Below, piece by piece: positions 1 to 5,786 of a DNA stretch of 17,378 nucleotides (position 1 is its first letter; every line of letters starts with the position of its first letter). Source of the DNA: Actinomycetes bacterium (GTDB lineage Bacteria; Actinomycetota; Acidimicrobiia; Acidimicrobiales; RAAP-2); the NCBI GenBank assembly GCA_021787255.1, contig JAJYMD010000372.1, positions 1 to 17,378 on the forward strand, given 5' to 3'. The position numbers were made by a program, and so were the translations under genes. The notes under the pieces are model-generated. The model did not search any database. It saw only the letters and a program-made list of their open reading frames with translations, and had not been told where the DNA came from.

Positions 1-264
1 TCGAGCGCACACCGGCAGGGCTCTAGCGGCTCGAGCGGCTCGACGCCGAGCGTCGCGCCGAAGCCCGGCGCGACCGTGCAGCCCGCGGGGTGCGATGACG
101 ATCGCCATGCCGTGCCGTTGGCCGACCGGGGGAGCGGCCATCGTCGCTTTGCCGCCCCGGCGGCATCGTTCCCGCGTCCAGGGCCCGAGCACGACGGCAT
201 GGATCGCGCTCGTCGTGTCGCTTTGCCGCCCCGGCGGCCTCGTTCCCGCGTCCGCAAAAGCCCC
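1..264. other. Non-coding left edge, no gene supported
   Basis: No reading frame here has family resemblance. A frame stays open from base 1 to 474 on the plus strand, but its product is Arg/Pro-rich low complexity typical of a shadow frame in GC-rich DNA. One plus frame stops at 24-26 and could be the last codons of a gene lying left of the window, which cannot be tested here. The main structure is a pair of 37-bp direct repeats, listed separately. Confidence 0.5.
143..253. repeat. Two 37-bp direct repeats, each with a GCCGCC/GGCGGC inverted repeat
   Basis: Positions 143-179 and 217-253 are identical except for one base (A versus C in the GGCATCG/GGCCTCG segment). They are separated by 37 bp. 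Each contains GCCGCCCCGGCGGC, a self-complementary block that can form a short hairpin. They lie just upstream of the promoter at 265-293, so they may be a REP-like element, an operator pair or a terminator of a gene to the left. No T-tract follows, so a classical intrinsic terminator is not supported. Confidence 0.75.
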
Positions 265-293
265 TTGAGCGCGCCTCGGGAACTGTCTAGGGT
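265..293 (+). promoter_or_regulatory. Sigma-70-type promoter for the DUF4193 operon
   Basis: A -35 box TTGAGC (265-270) is followed by a 17-bp spacer and a -10 box TAGGGT (288-293), close to the actinobacterial housekeeping consensus. The start of transcription would be near 300, giving a leader of about 280 nt before the start codon at 582. This is the best-scoring promoter by eye in the window. Confidence 0.65.
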
Positions 294-299
294 AGGCGC

Positions 300-581
300 A
301 GTCCCAGTCAGCCCGACGGTGAGGCCCGGGGTTGGGCAACGGGCCCGTCGGCGAGGGGGATGTGGTGAGAGGCGGAGCGAGGCCCTGGGGAGTCGAGTAG
401 AGAACGTCCCGCCTGGGGCCCGGGCCCCACGGGAGGCGAGACGGTGCCAAAGGCTCCCGGGCCCGGCCGCCTGATTGCCCTTGTGGCATCCGCGCCCCGT
501 GCACGAGCCCACGAAGTCGTCGCGTGATCGCAAGAGGCAAACGTCTATGCTCCCGCGGCACATTCGCACGGAAAGGCCGCC
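300..581 (+). ncRNA. Long structured 5' leader or independent small RNA, family not recognised
   Basis: The stretch between the promoter and DUF4193 has no convincing gene but strong pairing potential. CCGACGG at 313-319 pairs exactly with CCGTCGG at 345-351. A long hairpin has an outer stem of 405-413 with 435-443 (8 of 9 pairs) enclosing the perfect palindrome TGGGGCCCGGGCCCCA at 414-429. I looked for the hallmark motifs of RNase P RNA, SRP RNA, tmRNA and the TPP, cobalamin, SAM, glycine, c-di-GMP and ZTP riboswitches and found none. GC content alone makes stems easy to find, so the RNA call is tentative. An SD-like GGAAAGG precedes ATG 582. Confidence 0.35.
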
Positions 582-1097
582 ATGCCCGACGACTTGGACG
601 ACGTCACCATCCCCGACGACCTCGGCGAGCTCGACGATGAGCTGGACATCGGAGGCGCCCCCCACGACCTCGACGAGGACGAGGACCTGGACGAAGACCT
701 GGACGAAGACCTGGACGAGGATCTCGACGAGGACGAGGATCTCGTCGAGGACGAGGACTTGGTCGACCTCGGCGCGCGCGGCGTCGGTGCCACGGCGACG
801 GGGTCGGTCGACACGCTCGAGCGTGTTGCCGAGGAAGTCGAGGAAGAAGACGAGGACGAGCTCGACGAAGAGGACGTAGAGGCGAGCCTCGACATCATCC
901 TGAAGGAACGGCTCGTCGTCCCCGACGACGAGCCGGACGACGACGAGGACGGGAGCGATGTCGACGACCGCACGGAGGTCGGGGAGCGCGTGCTTCCCAA
1001 GCAGCCAGGTGAGTTCGTCTGCCGATCGTGCTTCCTCGTCAAGCATTCGAGCCAGCTCGCCGACAGCGAGAGGATGCTCTGCCGTGACTGCGTCTGA
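582..1097 (+). CDS. DUF4193 family acidic protein with C-terminal zinc-ribbon
   Basis: A 171-aa protein. The last 30 residues carry paired CxxC motifs (C147/C150 and C167/C170) around a segment reading FLVKHSSQLAD, the signature I associate with actinobacterial DUF4193; the four cysteines probably bind zinc. A short conserved core (ASLDIILKERLVV, about 101-113) precedes it. Family members are usually near 100 aa. The extra length here is an N-terminal half of almost pure Asp/Glu, with DED/LDED units at about 30-60 encoded by an imperfect 12-bp tandem repeat. The family's molecular function is not known to me. ATG 582 is supported by GGAAAGG just upstream. The 3' end overlaps the next gene by 14 nt, implying translational coupling. 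Confidence 0.8.
   Translation: MPDDLDDVTIPDDLGELDDELDIGGAPHDLDEDEDLDEDLDEDLDEDLDEDEDLVEDEDLVDLGARGVGATATGSVDTLERVAEEVEEEDEDELDEEDVEASLDIILKERLVVPDDEPDDDEDGSDVDDRTEVGERVLPKQPGEFVCRSCFLVKHSSQLADSERMLCRDCV
676..765 (+). repeat. Imperfect 12-bp coding repeat (LDED units)
   Basis: GACCTGGACGAA-type units recur in frame and encode the Leu-Asp-Glu-Asp repeats of the DUF4193 protein. The periodicity is clear at both DNA and protein level, and length variation by slippage would stay in frame. Confidence 0.6.
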
Positions 1098-1851
1098 TCC
1101 GCCGGCCGACGCCGAGCAGGAGGCAGGCCGGTCGATCGCCGAGCAGGAGGCAGGCCGGTCGGTCGCCGAGCAGGAGGCAGGCCGGTCGGTCGCCGAGCGG
1201 TTGCTCGACCTGCTCGTCTACCTGCCGGCCGGCGCCGTCACCGCCGCGCTCGAGGACGTGCCCAAGACGGTCGCCAAGGGCCGCGCCCGCGTCGACCAGG
1301 AGCTCCGCAACGCGCGGATCGTCGGCCGGCTCGCCCTGGGCGTCGGCCGGCGTCGCATCGAGGAGCAGCTCGAGCGCATCACCGCCGAGGGCCGGGCCTC
1401 GACCGGCTCGACGTCGGAGGCTGAAGCACCGAGCCCACCCGGCCCCGGACGCGTCCGGGGAGCCGAGAAAGGACCGCGGGAAGCAGGTCGCGAGCCTCGT
1501 CAGGAGCGGGGGACGGGATCCCAGCCTCCGCCCGCGCCCCCGCGCAGCGCTGAAGTCGACCGCGTCATCCCCGACTACGACGTCCTCGCCGCCTCCCAGG
1601 TCGTGCGGCGCCTCGACGGCCTCGGTCGCGACGAGCTGCGCGCGGTCATCCGCCACGAGCGCGCGACGCGAGGCCGGCACATGATCTTGGATCGCGCGCA
1701 GCAGCTGCTCGGTGACGAGACCTCGGGGACGCGCGGCAGCCACGCCGGCACCCACGGCAGCCACGGCACCCATGGCCGCAGCCACGGCACCGACGGCTCC
1801 CGCGCCGGCGGCGACGGTTCCGGCGGCGACGGTTCCCGCGGCTCCGCCTGA
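1084..1851 (+). CDS. Unknown 255-aa protein, helical with internal repeats
   Basis: I do not recognise an enzyme. GTG 1084 is chosen because GAGAGGA lies about 10 nt upstream and the start overlaps the DUF4193 stop region. After three copies of an AEQEAGRS unit (residues about 10-36) comes a helical segment beginning AERLLDLLVYLPAG and ending in a basic helix (to about 105). A Pro/Gly/Arg-rich linker follows, then a second compact helical module (about 165-212) with IPDYDVLAASQVV and an RAQQLL end. I have the impression of similar IPxYDxLxASQVV modules at the C-termini of other actinobacterial proteins, but cannot verify it. The tail is Ser/His/Gly low complexity. There is no signal peptide. 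Gap to the GNAT gene is 21 nt, so the three genes probably form one operon. Confidence 0.7.
   Translation: MTASDPPADAEQEAGRSIAEQEAGRSVAEQEAGRSVAERLLDLLVYLPAGAVTAALEDVPKTVAKGRARVDQELRNARIVGRLALGVGRRRIEEQLERITAEGRASTGSTSEAEAPSPPGPGRVRGAEKGPREAGREPRQERGTGSQPPPAPPRSAEVDRVIPDYDVLAASQVVRRLDGLGRDELRAVIRHERATRGRHMILDRAQQLLGDETSGTRGSHAGTHGSHGTHGRSHGTDGSRAGGDGSGGDGSRGSA
1111..1191 (+). repeat. Three in-frame 27-bp tandem repeats
   Basis: Three consecutive 27-bp units (1111-1137, 1138-1164, 1165-1191) are identical apart from ATC versus GTC at the unit end. They encode AEQEAGRS plus Ile or Val. A fourth, partial copy (GCCGAGCGG) follows. Near identity suggests recent expansion, and because 27 is a multiple of three, copy-number change preserves the frame. 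Confidence 0.9.
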
Positions 1852-1872
1852 CGTCTGCGGAGCGGACACGCG

Positions 1873-2364
1873 GTGGAGGGGGCCCGCCCAGCGTTGCCCG
1901 TGGACTTCCCGGTCTGCGCCCGGCTGCTTGCCGAGGCGCGCGACCAGGCCCGGTCGCTGCGCGGCGGCCCAGAGCTGCTCGCCGCATGCCCCCTTCGAGC
2001 TCCAGCACCGGGTGCGGACAGCGCGCGGCTCGACGAGCACTGGCTCGCCGAGCACTGGACCGGCGCCGATCGTGTGCTGCTCGTGGGCACGATCGACGGG
2101 GTCGTCGTCGGGGTCGGCGCCGGACGCGTGACGACGCGTGGCGACGGGCGGGTCGGCGTCGTCGACTGCTGCTACGTGGAGGCCGAGGCTCGAGGGGTCG
2201 GGGTCGGCACGGCGCTCGCGGAGTCCCTGGTCCGCTGGTTCACCGACGCCGGCTGTGTCGCCCTCGACGCGCCTGCCCTACCGGGAGATCGTGCGACGAA
2301 GCAGCTCTTCGAGTCCCAGGGACTCAGCGCGCGTGTCCTGGTCCTGCACCGCCGGCTGCCATGA
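1873..2364 (+). CDS. GNAT family N-acetyltransferase
   Basis: A 163-aa single-domain protein, normal length for GNAT. Acetyl-CoA binding motif A is visible as RGVGVG at about 107-112, following the beta-4 strand (VGVVDCCYVEAEA) and leading into the helix TALAESLVRWF. The end of the domain carries ATKQLFESQGL and a final strand with VLVLHRRL, as in other GNATs. The substrate cannot be read from sequence. GTG 1873 has a weak GGAG about 10 nt upstream and lies 21 nt after the preceding gene, so it is likely the third gene of the DUF4193 operon. Its last 41 nt overlap the 3' end of the convergent minus-strand gene. Confidence 0.85.
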   Translation: MEGARPALPVDFPVCARLLAEARDQARSLRGGPELLAACPLRAPAPGADSARLDEHWLAEHWTGADRVLLVGTIDGVVVGVGAGRVTTRGDGRVGVVDCCYVEAEARGVGVGTALAESLVRWFTDAGCVALDAPALPGDRATKQLFESQGLSARVLVLHRRLP

Positions 2365-3703
2365 CCTTCGCTCCGCTGCCCACGGGCCGTCGCGGCGGGG
2401 GAGGAGGGATGCGAAGGCCGAGGAGCTTCGCGAGCTCCGGCACGTGCCCGGCGGCGCGGTGCGCGGCCTCCTTCGCCTGGTCGTCCTCGGGGATCCCGCG
2501 GGGCTTCACGTTCCGCCGGACCGGCGATTCGACGACCGCACCGAGCAGCGCGATCCATTCGGGCGCGCCCATCTCTGCCGTCATGGCCTGACCCGCCGCG
2601 TCGGCGAGCCGGACCGCCAGCTCGGCGGGCAGGCGCGTCGCGGGCTCGGGGGGGCGCGCCGACACGCGCACGGCGTCGAGGACGCGCCCGTCGTCGAGCG
2701 CCTTGTTCATCCTGGCGATCCACTCTTCTCTCAGCGCGCGCACTCGCTGGTCCAACGCCTCTTGGAGCGAGCGTGCGATCGTTCGCGCCTCATCGTCGAG
2801 GGACACCGTGCGAGCGGCCGTGACCACGGCACGCAGCTCCCGGAGGCGGAGCTCCTTGCCCGCCGCCTGCGCGCTGACAGCACGGTCCTTCCAGCTTGCG
2901 AGGTTCACCCGGGGCAGGAGCTGCTCGGCGACGGCGAGGACCGCGTCGCGGTTCGCTTCTGCGGCGACGTCCCCAGGACGGGTCGCGTGGTGCTCGGCGA
3001 GCGCCTGGCGCACCGCAGGGATGCCTCCGCGTAGCAGCTGCTCGGCGATCGGCACCTCCTGGGGGCCGAGGGTCTGGAGCATCGCGTTCCGGTACGTCGT
3101 CGAGACGGCCGGTCGCCGCTCGCGTCGAACGCCGGGCGTCTCCCGGCGCGCCGCGGGCGCCGGACGGCGTCTGACGGCGCCGTCGTAGCCGGGTTGCTCG
3201 CGCCCCGCGCCGTTCCGCTCTGGATGCGGTCGGTTCGCTTCCGGACGCGCTTCGGCGCGCGCAGCGCCGGCTTCTCGCCGGTCGCGCCTGGGACGCTCGG
3301 GGCCCGGCTCACCCGGCCGTTCCCCTGCGCCGCGGCGGGCACGCGGGCCCTGCTGGGCCGCCTCCCGGCCACGACGCACGTCTGCATGCTCGGCCTCGTC
3401 CCGGCGCGGACGTCCCGGCGCGTAGGTCACCGAGATCCCCGGCGCGCGCCGTGAGACGCCGAGGAGCTCGATGCGGTTCGACGGCCGTTCGTCCGTCTTC
3501 TCCTCGGGGGGGAGCACCGCGACGACCTCCAGCCCCTCGAGGCCTGACTCCACCTCTGCACGGACCACGTCGCCCACGGCCACGCCCTCGGGCAGGAGCG
3601 CCTTGGGCAGCGTGCCCTTCGGCTGCTTCGCCCCGGCGGCGCGCCAGGTGAACGCACCGTCGCCGGTGCGGCTCGTCAGCTCGATCTCGATGCGGCGGGG
3701 CAT
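2324..3703 (-). CDS. Conserved-looking 459-aa protein of unknown function
   Basis: Three parts can be seen. Residues 1-70 form a strand-rich small domain (MPRRIEIELTS...) with KQPKGTLPKALLPEGVAVGDVVRAEVE, resembling an OB-like or S1-like nucleic-acid module in feel, but this is a guess. Residues about 90-205 are Arg/Glu/Pro-rich and probably disordered. Residues about 205-440 are helical, starting near AMLQTLGPQEVPIAEQLLRGG, with repeated ALA/LR heptad-like patterns. A basic linker beside a beta domain would fit RNA binding, but I do not assign it. ATG 3703 has no Shine-Dalgarno; a TAGCGT -10 box lies 9 nt upstream, so the mRNA may be nearly leaderless. The C-terminus overlaps the GNAT gene by 41 nt, tail to tail. 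Confidence 0.75.
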   Translation of the reverse strand: MPRRIEIELTSRTGDGAFTWRAAGAKQPKGTLPKALLPEGVAVGDVVRAEVESGLEGLEVVAVLPPEEKTDERPSNRIELLGVSRRAPGISVTYAPGRPRRDEAEHADVRRGREAAQQGPRARRGAGERPGEPGPERPRRDRREAGAARAEARPEANRPHPERNGAGREQPGYDGAVRRRPAPAARRETPGVRRERRPAVSTTYRNAMLQTLGPQEVPIAEQLLRGGIPAVRQALAEHHATRPGDVAAEANRDAVLAVAEQLLPRVNLASWKDRAVSAQAAGKELRLRELRAVVTAARTVSLDDEARTIARSLQEALDQRVRALREEWIARMNKALDDGRVLDAVRVSARPPEPATRLPAELAVRLADAAGQAMTAEMGAPEWIALLGAVVESPVRRNVKPRGIPEDDQAKEAAHRAAGHVPELAKLLGLRIPPPPPRRPVGSGAKVMAAGGAGPGHAR

Positions 3704-3712
3704 GCGGCGGTC

Positions 3713-3718
3713 ACGCTA
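3713..3718 (-). promoter_or_regulatory. Candidate -10 box (TAGCGT) for the 459-aa gene
   Basis: On the minus strand TAGCGT lies 9 nt before ATG 3703, matching TANNNT. Transcription would begin 2-3 nt before the ATG. No clear -35 box is visible. Confidence 0.35.
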
Positions 3719-3808
3719 TCGCTTTGGGCTCGAGGCGTGCGACGCAGCGGCCCGGGCTCGCCGACGCTCGACGCGACGACGGCACGCGCTCGCCGAGCCC
3801 GACTTGCG

Positions 3809-4432
3809 TCAACGGTCAGGAGCTGGCCCGCTCGCGACGTGGCTGCGCTGCGCACGAAAGCGCGCTCGCGACGCGCGCAATTCCTCGAGCGCGGCCTCCC
3901 GGCCGGCGAAGCCCACCGTCTGGGTTCCCTTTCCCGGTTCGAGCTCCTTGTACACGCTGAAGAAGTGCGAGATCTCCTCGAGCAGGTGGCGCGGAAGCTC
4001 CGAGACGTCTCGGGTGTCTGCTCGCGCCGGATCGTGCTCGAGCACCGTGAGCAGCTTTGTGTCCGGACCGGCCTCGTCTCGCATCTGGAAGAGCCCGATC
4101 ACGCGCACGCGCACGAGGCAACCGGGGAACGTCGGGTCCTCGAGGATCACGAGCGCGTCGAGCGGGTCGCCGTCGAGCGCGAGCGTGTCGGGCACGAAGC
4201 CGTAGTCGGTCGGGTACGTCGTCGCGGTCGAGAGCCTGCGATCCAGACGGATGACGTGCCGCTCGTGGTCGTACTCGTACTTGTTGCGGCAGCCCGCTGG
4301 GATCTCCACGATGACGTCGACGACGTCCTCGGGCAACGCGTCGGCTGCGTCCAGGTCCGGGTCGATCCCGAGGTGCGCGCTCCGGGCCGCGTCCACGCCC
4401 GCGTTCACATCGACGCCCGCGTTCACATCCAC
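3809..4432 (-). CDS. ppa: Inorganic pyrophosphatase (family I)
   Basis: Hydrolyses pyrophosphate to phosphate in the cytosol and so pulls biosynthetic reactions such as prenyl and nucleotide transfer forward. The family I signature DGDPLDAL is present, with EIPAGCRNKYEYDHE near the domain start, YPTDYGFVPDTL before the signature, and HFFSVYKELEPGK at the end of the core. These carry the Lys, Glu, Tyr and Asp residues that bind metal and pyrophosphate. The core begins about 40 residues in; GTG 4432 is used because GAGGGA lies upstream, giving 207 aa against 160-175 for typical relatives. GTG at 4396 would give 195 aa and removes a duplicated VDVNAG segment, so the start is uncertain. A roughly 25-aa C-terminal tail is also extra. 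Confidence 0.93.
   Translation of the reverse strand: MDVNAGVDVNAGVDAARSAHLGIDPDLDAADALPEDVVDVIVEIPAGCRNKYEYDHERHVIRLDRRLSTATTYPTDYGFVPDTLALDGDPLDALVILEDPTFPGCLVRVRVIGLFQMRDEAGPDTKLLTVLEHDPARADTRDVSELPRHLLEEISHFFSVYKELEPGKGTQTVGFAGREAALEELRASRARFRAQRSHVASGPAPDR
4397..4432 (-). repeat. 18-bp tandem duplication at the ppa start region
   Basis: On the minus strand the 18-bp unit GTGGATGTGAACGCGGGC is followed directly by a copy with a single C-for-G change, encoding VDVNAG twice. A further GTG follows. The duplication supplies several in-frame GTG codons and makes the true ppa start ambiguous. Confidence 0.8.
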
Positions 4433-4504
4433 GGGTCCATCTTCCCTCGCCAACTGCTGGGCGCGCGGCGCGCGGGGCGGCCGCGCCGAAGGCGCACGCC
4501 GCGC

Positions 4505-4630
4505 CACGCCTGGGGGAGGCACCGGTCCACGCCTGGGGGAGGCACCTCGCCAAGCCTGGGGGAGGCACCGGTCCACGCCTGGGGGAGGCACCTCGCCAAG
4601 CCTGGGGGAGGCACCGGTCCACGTCTGGGG
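4505..4630. repeat. 23-bp tandem repeat array (5 full copies plus a partial)
   Basis: Units lie at 4505-4527, 4528-4550, 4551-4573, 4574-4596 and 4597-4619, with a partial copy to about 4630. Every unit contains GCCTGGGGGAGGCACC. The last four bases alternate GGTC, TCGC, GGTC, TCGC, GGTC, so the array has a 46-bp higher-order period. GCCT-GGGGG-AGGC can form a small hairpin in each copy, with CCCCC in the loop on the strand of the flanking genes. The array sits in the 214-bp gap between FKBP and ppa and would be transcribed if they are co-transcribed. Confidence 0.92.
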
Positions 4631-4646
4631 CGCGCAGGCGCCGGGG

Positions 4647-5228
4647 CTACGCCTTCACGGCCTTCAGGTCGACGACGAAGACCAGGGTCTCGTTGGCGGC
4701 GATCGGTCCCACCTTGCGGTCGCCGTAGCCGAGTTGGGGCGGGATCACGATCTCCCGTCGGCCGCCCACCTTCATCCCCACCAGCCCCTCGGCGAAGCCC
4801 GGCACCACGCCGCTCAGCGGGAATGTCGTCGGCGTCGGGGGCTTGTGGGACCACGTCGCCTGTGTGAAGTCCTTGCCGGTCTTGTAGTCGGCTCCCACGT
4901 ACAGCACGCTCACGGTGCTCGAGCTCTTGGCGACCCGTCCCTTCCCGACGACCAGTGTCCTCACCTCGAGCTTGGTGGGCGGCCTTCCCTTCGTCGGATG
5001 GACCACCGGCTCGTGGCTCAGGTCCTTCGCGTACCCGATGACCGGCAGCTCGGGGCCGGGACGGCGTGCGCTCGAGGACCCGGACCTGTCGTGGGAGCGC
5101 GCCGCGGACGCGTGCGCCGCAGCCGAGGCGATGCCGGCCCAGCCCGGTCCGGTGAGGCCGAGCGCCGCTCCGACCAACGCGGTGGCCAGCCAGCGGCCGC
5201 GCGGGGACCTCCTTCGTTCAGTTCCCAT
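4647..5228 (-). CDS. Exported FKBP-type peptidyl-prolyl cis-trans isomerase
   Basis: A 193-aa protein. Residues 1-40 have a basic start (MGTERRRSPRGRW), a hydrophobic stretch (LATALVGAALGLTG) and an Ala-rich end compatible with a Sec signal peptide cleaved after an AxA. There is no lipobox cysteine. A Ser/Arg-rich linker follows, then an FKBP domain from about 85 with VSVLYVGADYKTGKDF, FPLSGVVPGFAEGL, VGGRREIVIPPQLGYGD and a final VFVVDLKAV strand. These are the usual FKBP core and active-site regions. It probably assists folding of secreted proteins outside the membrane. ATG 5228 lacks a Shine-Dalgarno, and a -10 box TATGGT lies 8 nt upstream, suggesting a leaderless transcript. Confidence 0.92.
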   Translation of the reverse strand: MGTERRRSPRGRWLATALVGAALGLTGPGWAGIASAAAHASAARSHDRSGSSSARRPGPELPVIGYAKDLSHEPVVHPTKGRPPTKLEVRTLVVGKGRVAKSSSTVSVLYVGADYKTGKDFTQATWSHKPPTPTTFPLSGVVPGFAEGLVGMKVGGRREIVIPPQLGYGDRKVGPIAANETLVFVVDLKAVKA

Positions 5229-5236
5229 GGTCTGCG

Positions 5237-5242
5237 ACCATA
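5237..5242 (-). promoter_or_regulatory. Candidate -10 box (TATGGT) for the FKBP gene
   Basis: TATGGT on the minus strand ends 8 nt before ATG 5228, placing the transcription start at or next to the start codon. The -35 position is GC-rich and does not match the consensus. Confidence 0.45.
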
Positions 5243-5277
5243 CCGAACGTCAGGCACGGCGCGGCCGCGAGCCTGCC

Positions 5278-5514
5278 CGACGGCCCACCGGTAACGCCTC
5301 GGACCGCCCATCGGTAAAGCCATCCGACCGTCCACCGGTAACGCCATCGGGCCGCCATCCGACGGCGCCATCCGACGGCCCACCGGTGACGCCATCGGAC
5401 CGCCCATCGGTAAAGCCATCCGACCGCCCATCGGTAACGCCATCGGGCCGCCATCCGACGGCGCCATCGGACCGCCCACCGGTGACGCCATCCGACGGCC
5501 CCATCCGGGGTGCC
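5278..5514. repeat. 24-bp tandem repeat array with 96-bp higher-order period
   Basis: About ten diverged 24-bp units follow patterns such as GCCATCGGACCGCCCATC plus GGTAAA. Groups of four unit types recur every 96 bp: the CGGACCG segment at 5300 recurs at 5396, and the GGTAAAGCCATCCGACCG and GGGCCGCCATCCGACGGC blocks recur in the same order. In translated frames this gives an 8-aa periodicity. That points to duplication of a 96-bp block after divergence of its four 24-bp sub-units. Confidence 0.92.
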
Positions 5515-5627
5515 GCCCAACGGCCCCGCCCGTGGCGCGGATCGTCCGGCCCGCGGGCCAGGGGAAGACGTCCGTGCCGCCGAGGCCCGGAGTTCCGACC
5601 CGCCAGCCCGGCGGGCCAAAACCGCCG

Positions 5628-5641
5628 ATAATGTACATTAT
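5628..5641. promoter_or_regulatory. 14-bp perfect A/T-rich palindrome, candidate operator
   Basis: ATAATGTACATTAT is fully self-complementary and stands out in a GC-rich background. It contains TAATGT on both strands, which also fits a -10 box in either direction, although no -35 box is placed correctly on either strand. A dimeric transcription factor site is the simplest reading. I do not recognise the motif as a known regulator's consensus. Confidence 0.45.
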
Positions 5642-5690
5642 GTCAGAAATCGGCTTCGGCTTCTGGCCTGTCGCCCCTTCGACCCCGTCC

Positions 5691-5786
5691 TGCATGGGAG
5701 CTTCGAGCCCGCACTGCCCCATGCTGCATGGGAGCTTCGACCCCGCGCTCCTGTGCTGCATGGGAGGAGCTTCGAGCCCGCGCTGG
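5691..5786. repeat. Three irregular repeats of a TGCATGGGAGCTTCGA unit
   Basis: Copies begin at 5691, 5725 and 5757. Each carries TGCATGGGAGCTTCGA followed by G/CCCCGC and ACT or GCT; the third has a 3-bp insertion (GGAGGAGC). Spacing is 34 and 32 bp. The unit is unrelated to the other two arrays in the same gap and lies 46 bp from the uppS stop. Confidence 0.8.

Noticed and set aside
4505..4630. G-quadruplex formed by the GGGGG tracts of the 23-bp array
   Set aside because: The tracts are 18 nt apart, too far for a canonical intrastrand quadruplex.
4251..5294. Long plus-strand open frame over ppa, the 23-bp array and FKBP
   Set aside because: It is antisense to two clear genes and its product is low complexity.
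4505..5514. The tandem arrays as CRISPR
   Set aside because: Units abut directly with no unique spacers, and no cas gene is present.
5599..5615. CCCGCC/GGCGGG hairpin as an intrinsic terminator
   Set aside because: The stem is only 6 bp and no T-tract follows on either strand.
4915..5631. An octapeptide-repeat protein (PSDRPSVK-like units) on the plus strand, or its minus-strand counterparts
   Set aside because: The open frame results from the 24-bp array. It runs into antisense FKBP sequence, has no ribosome binding site and no flanking domain.
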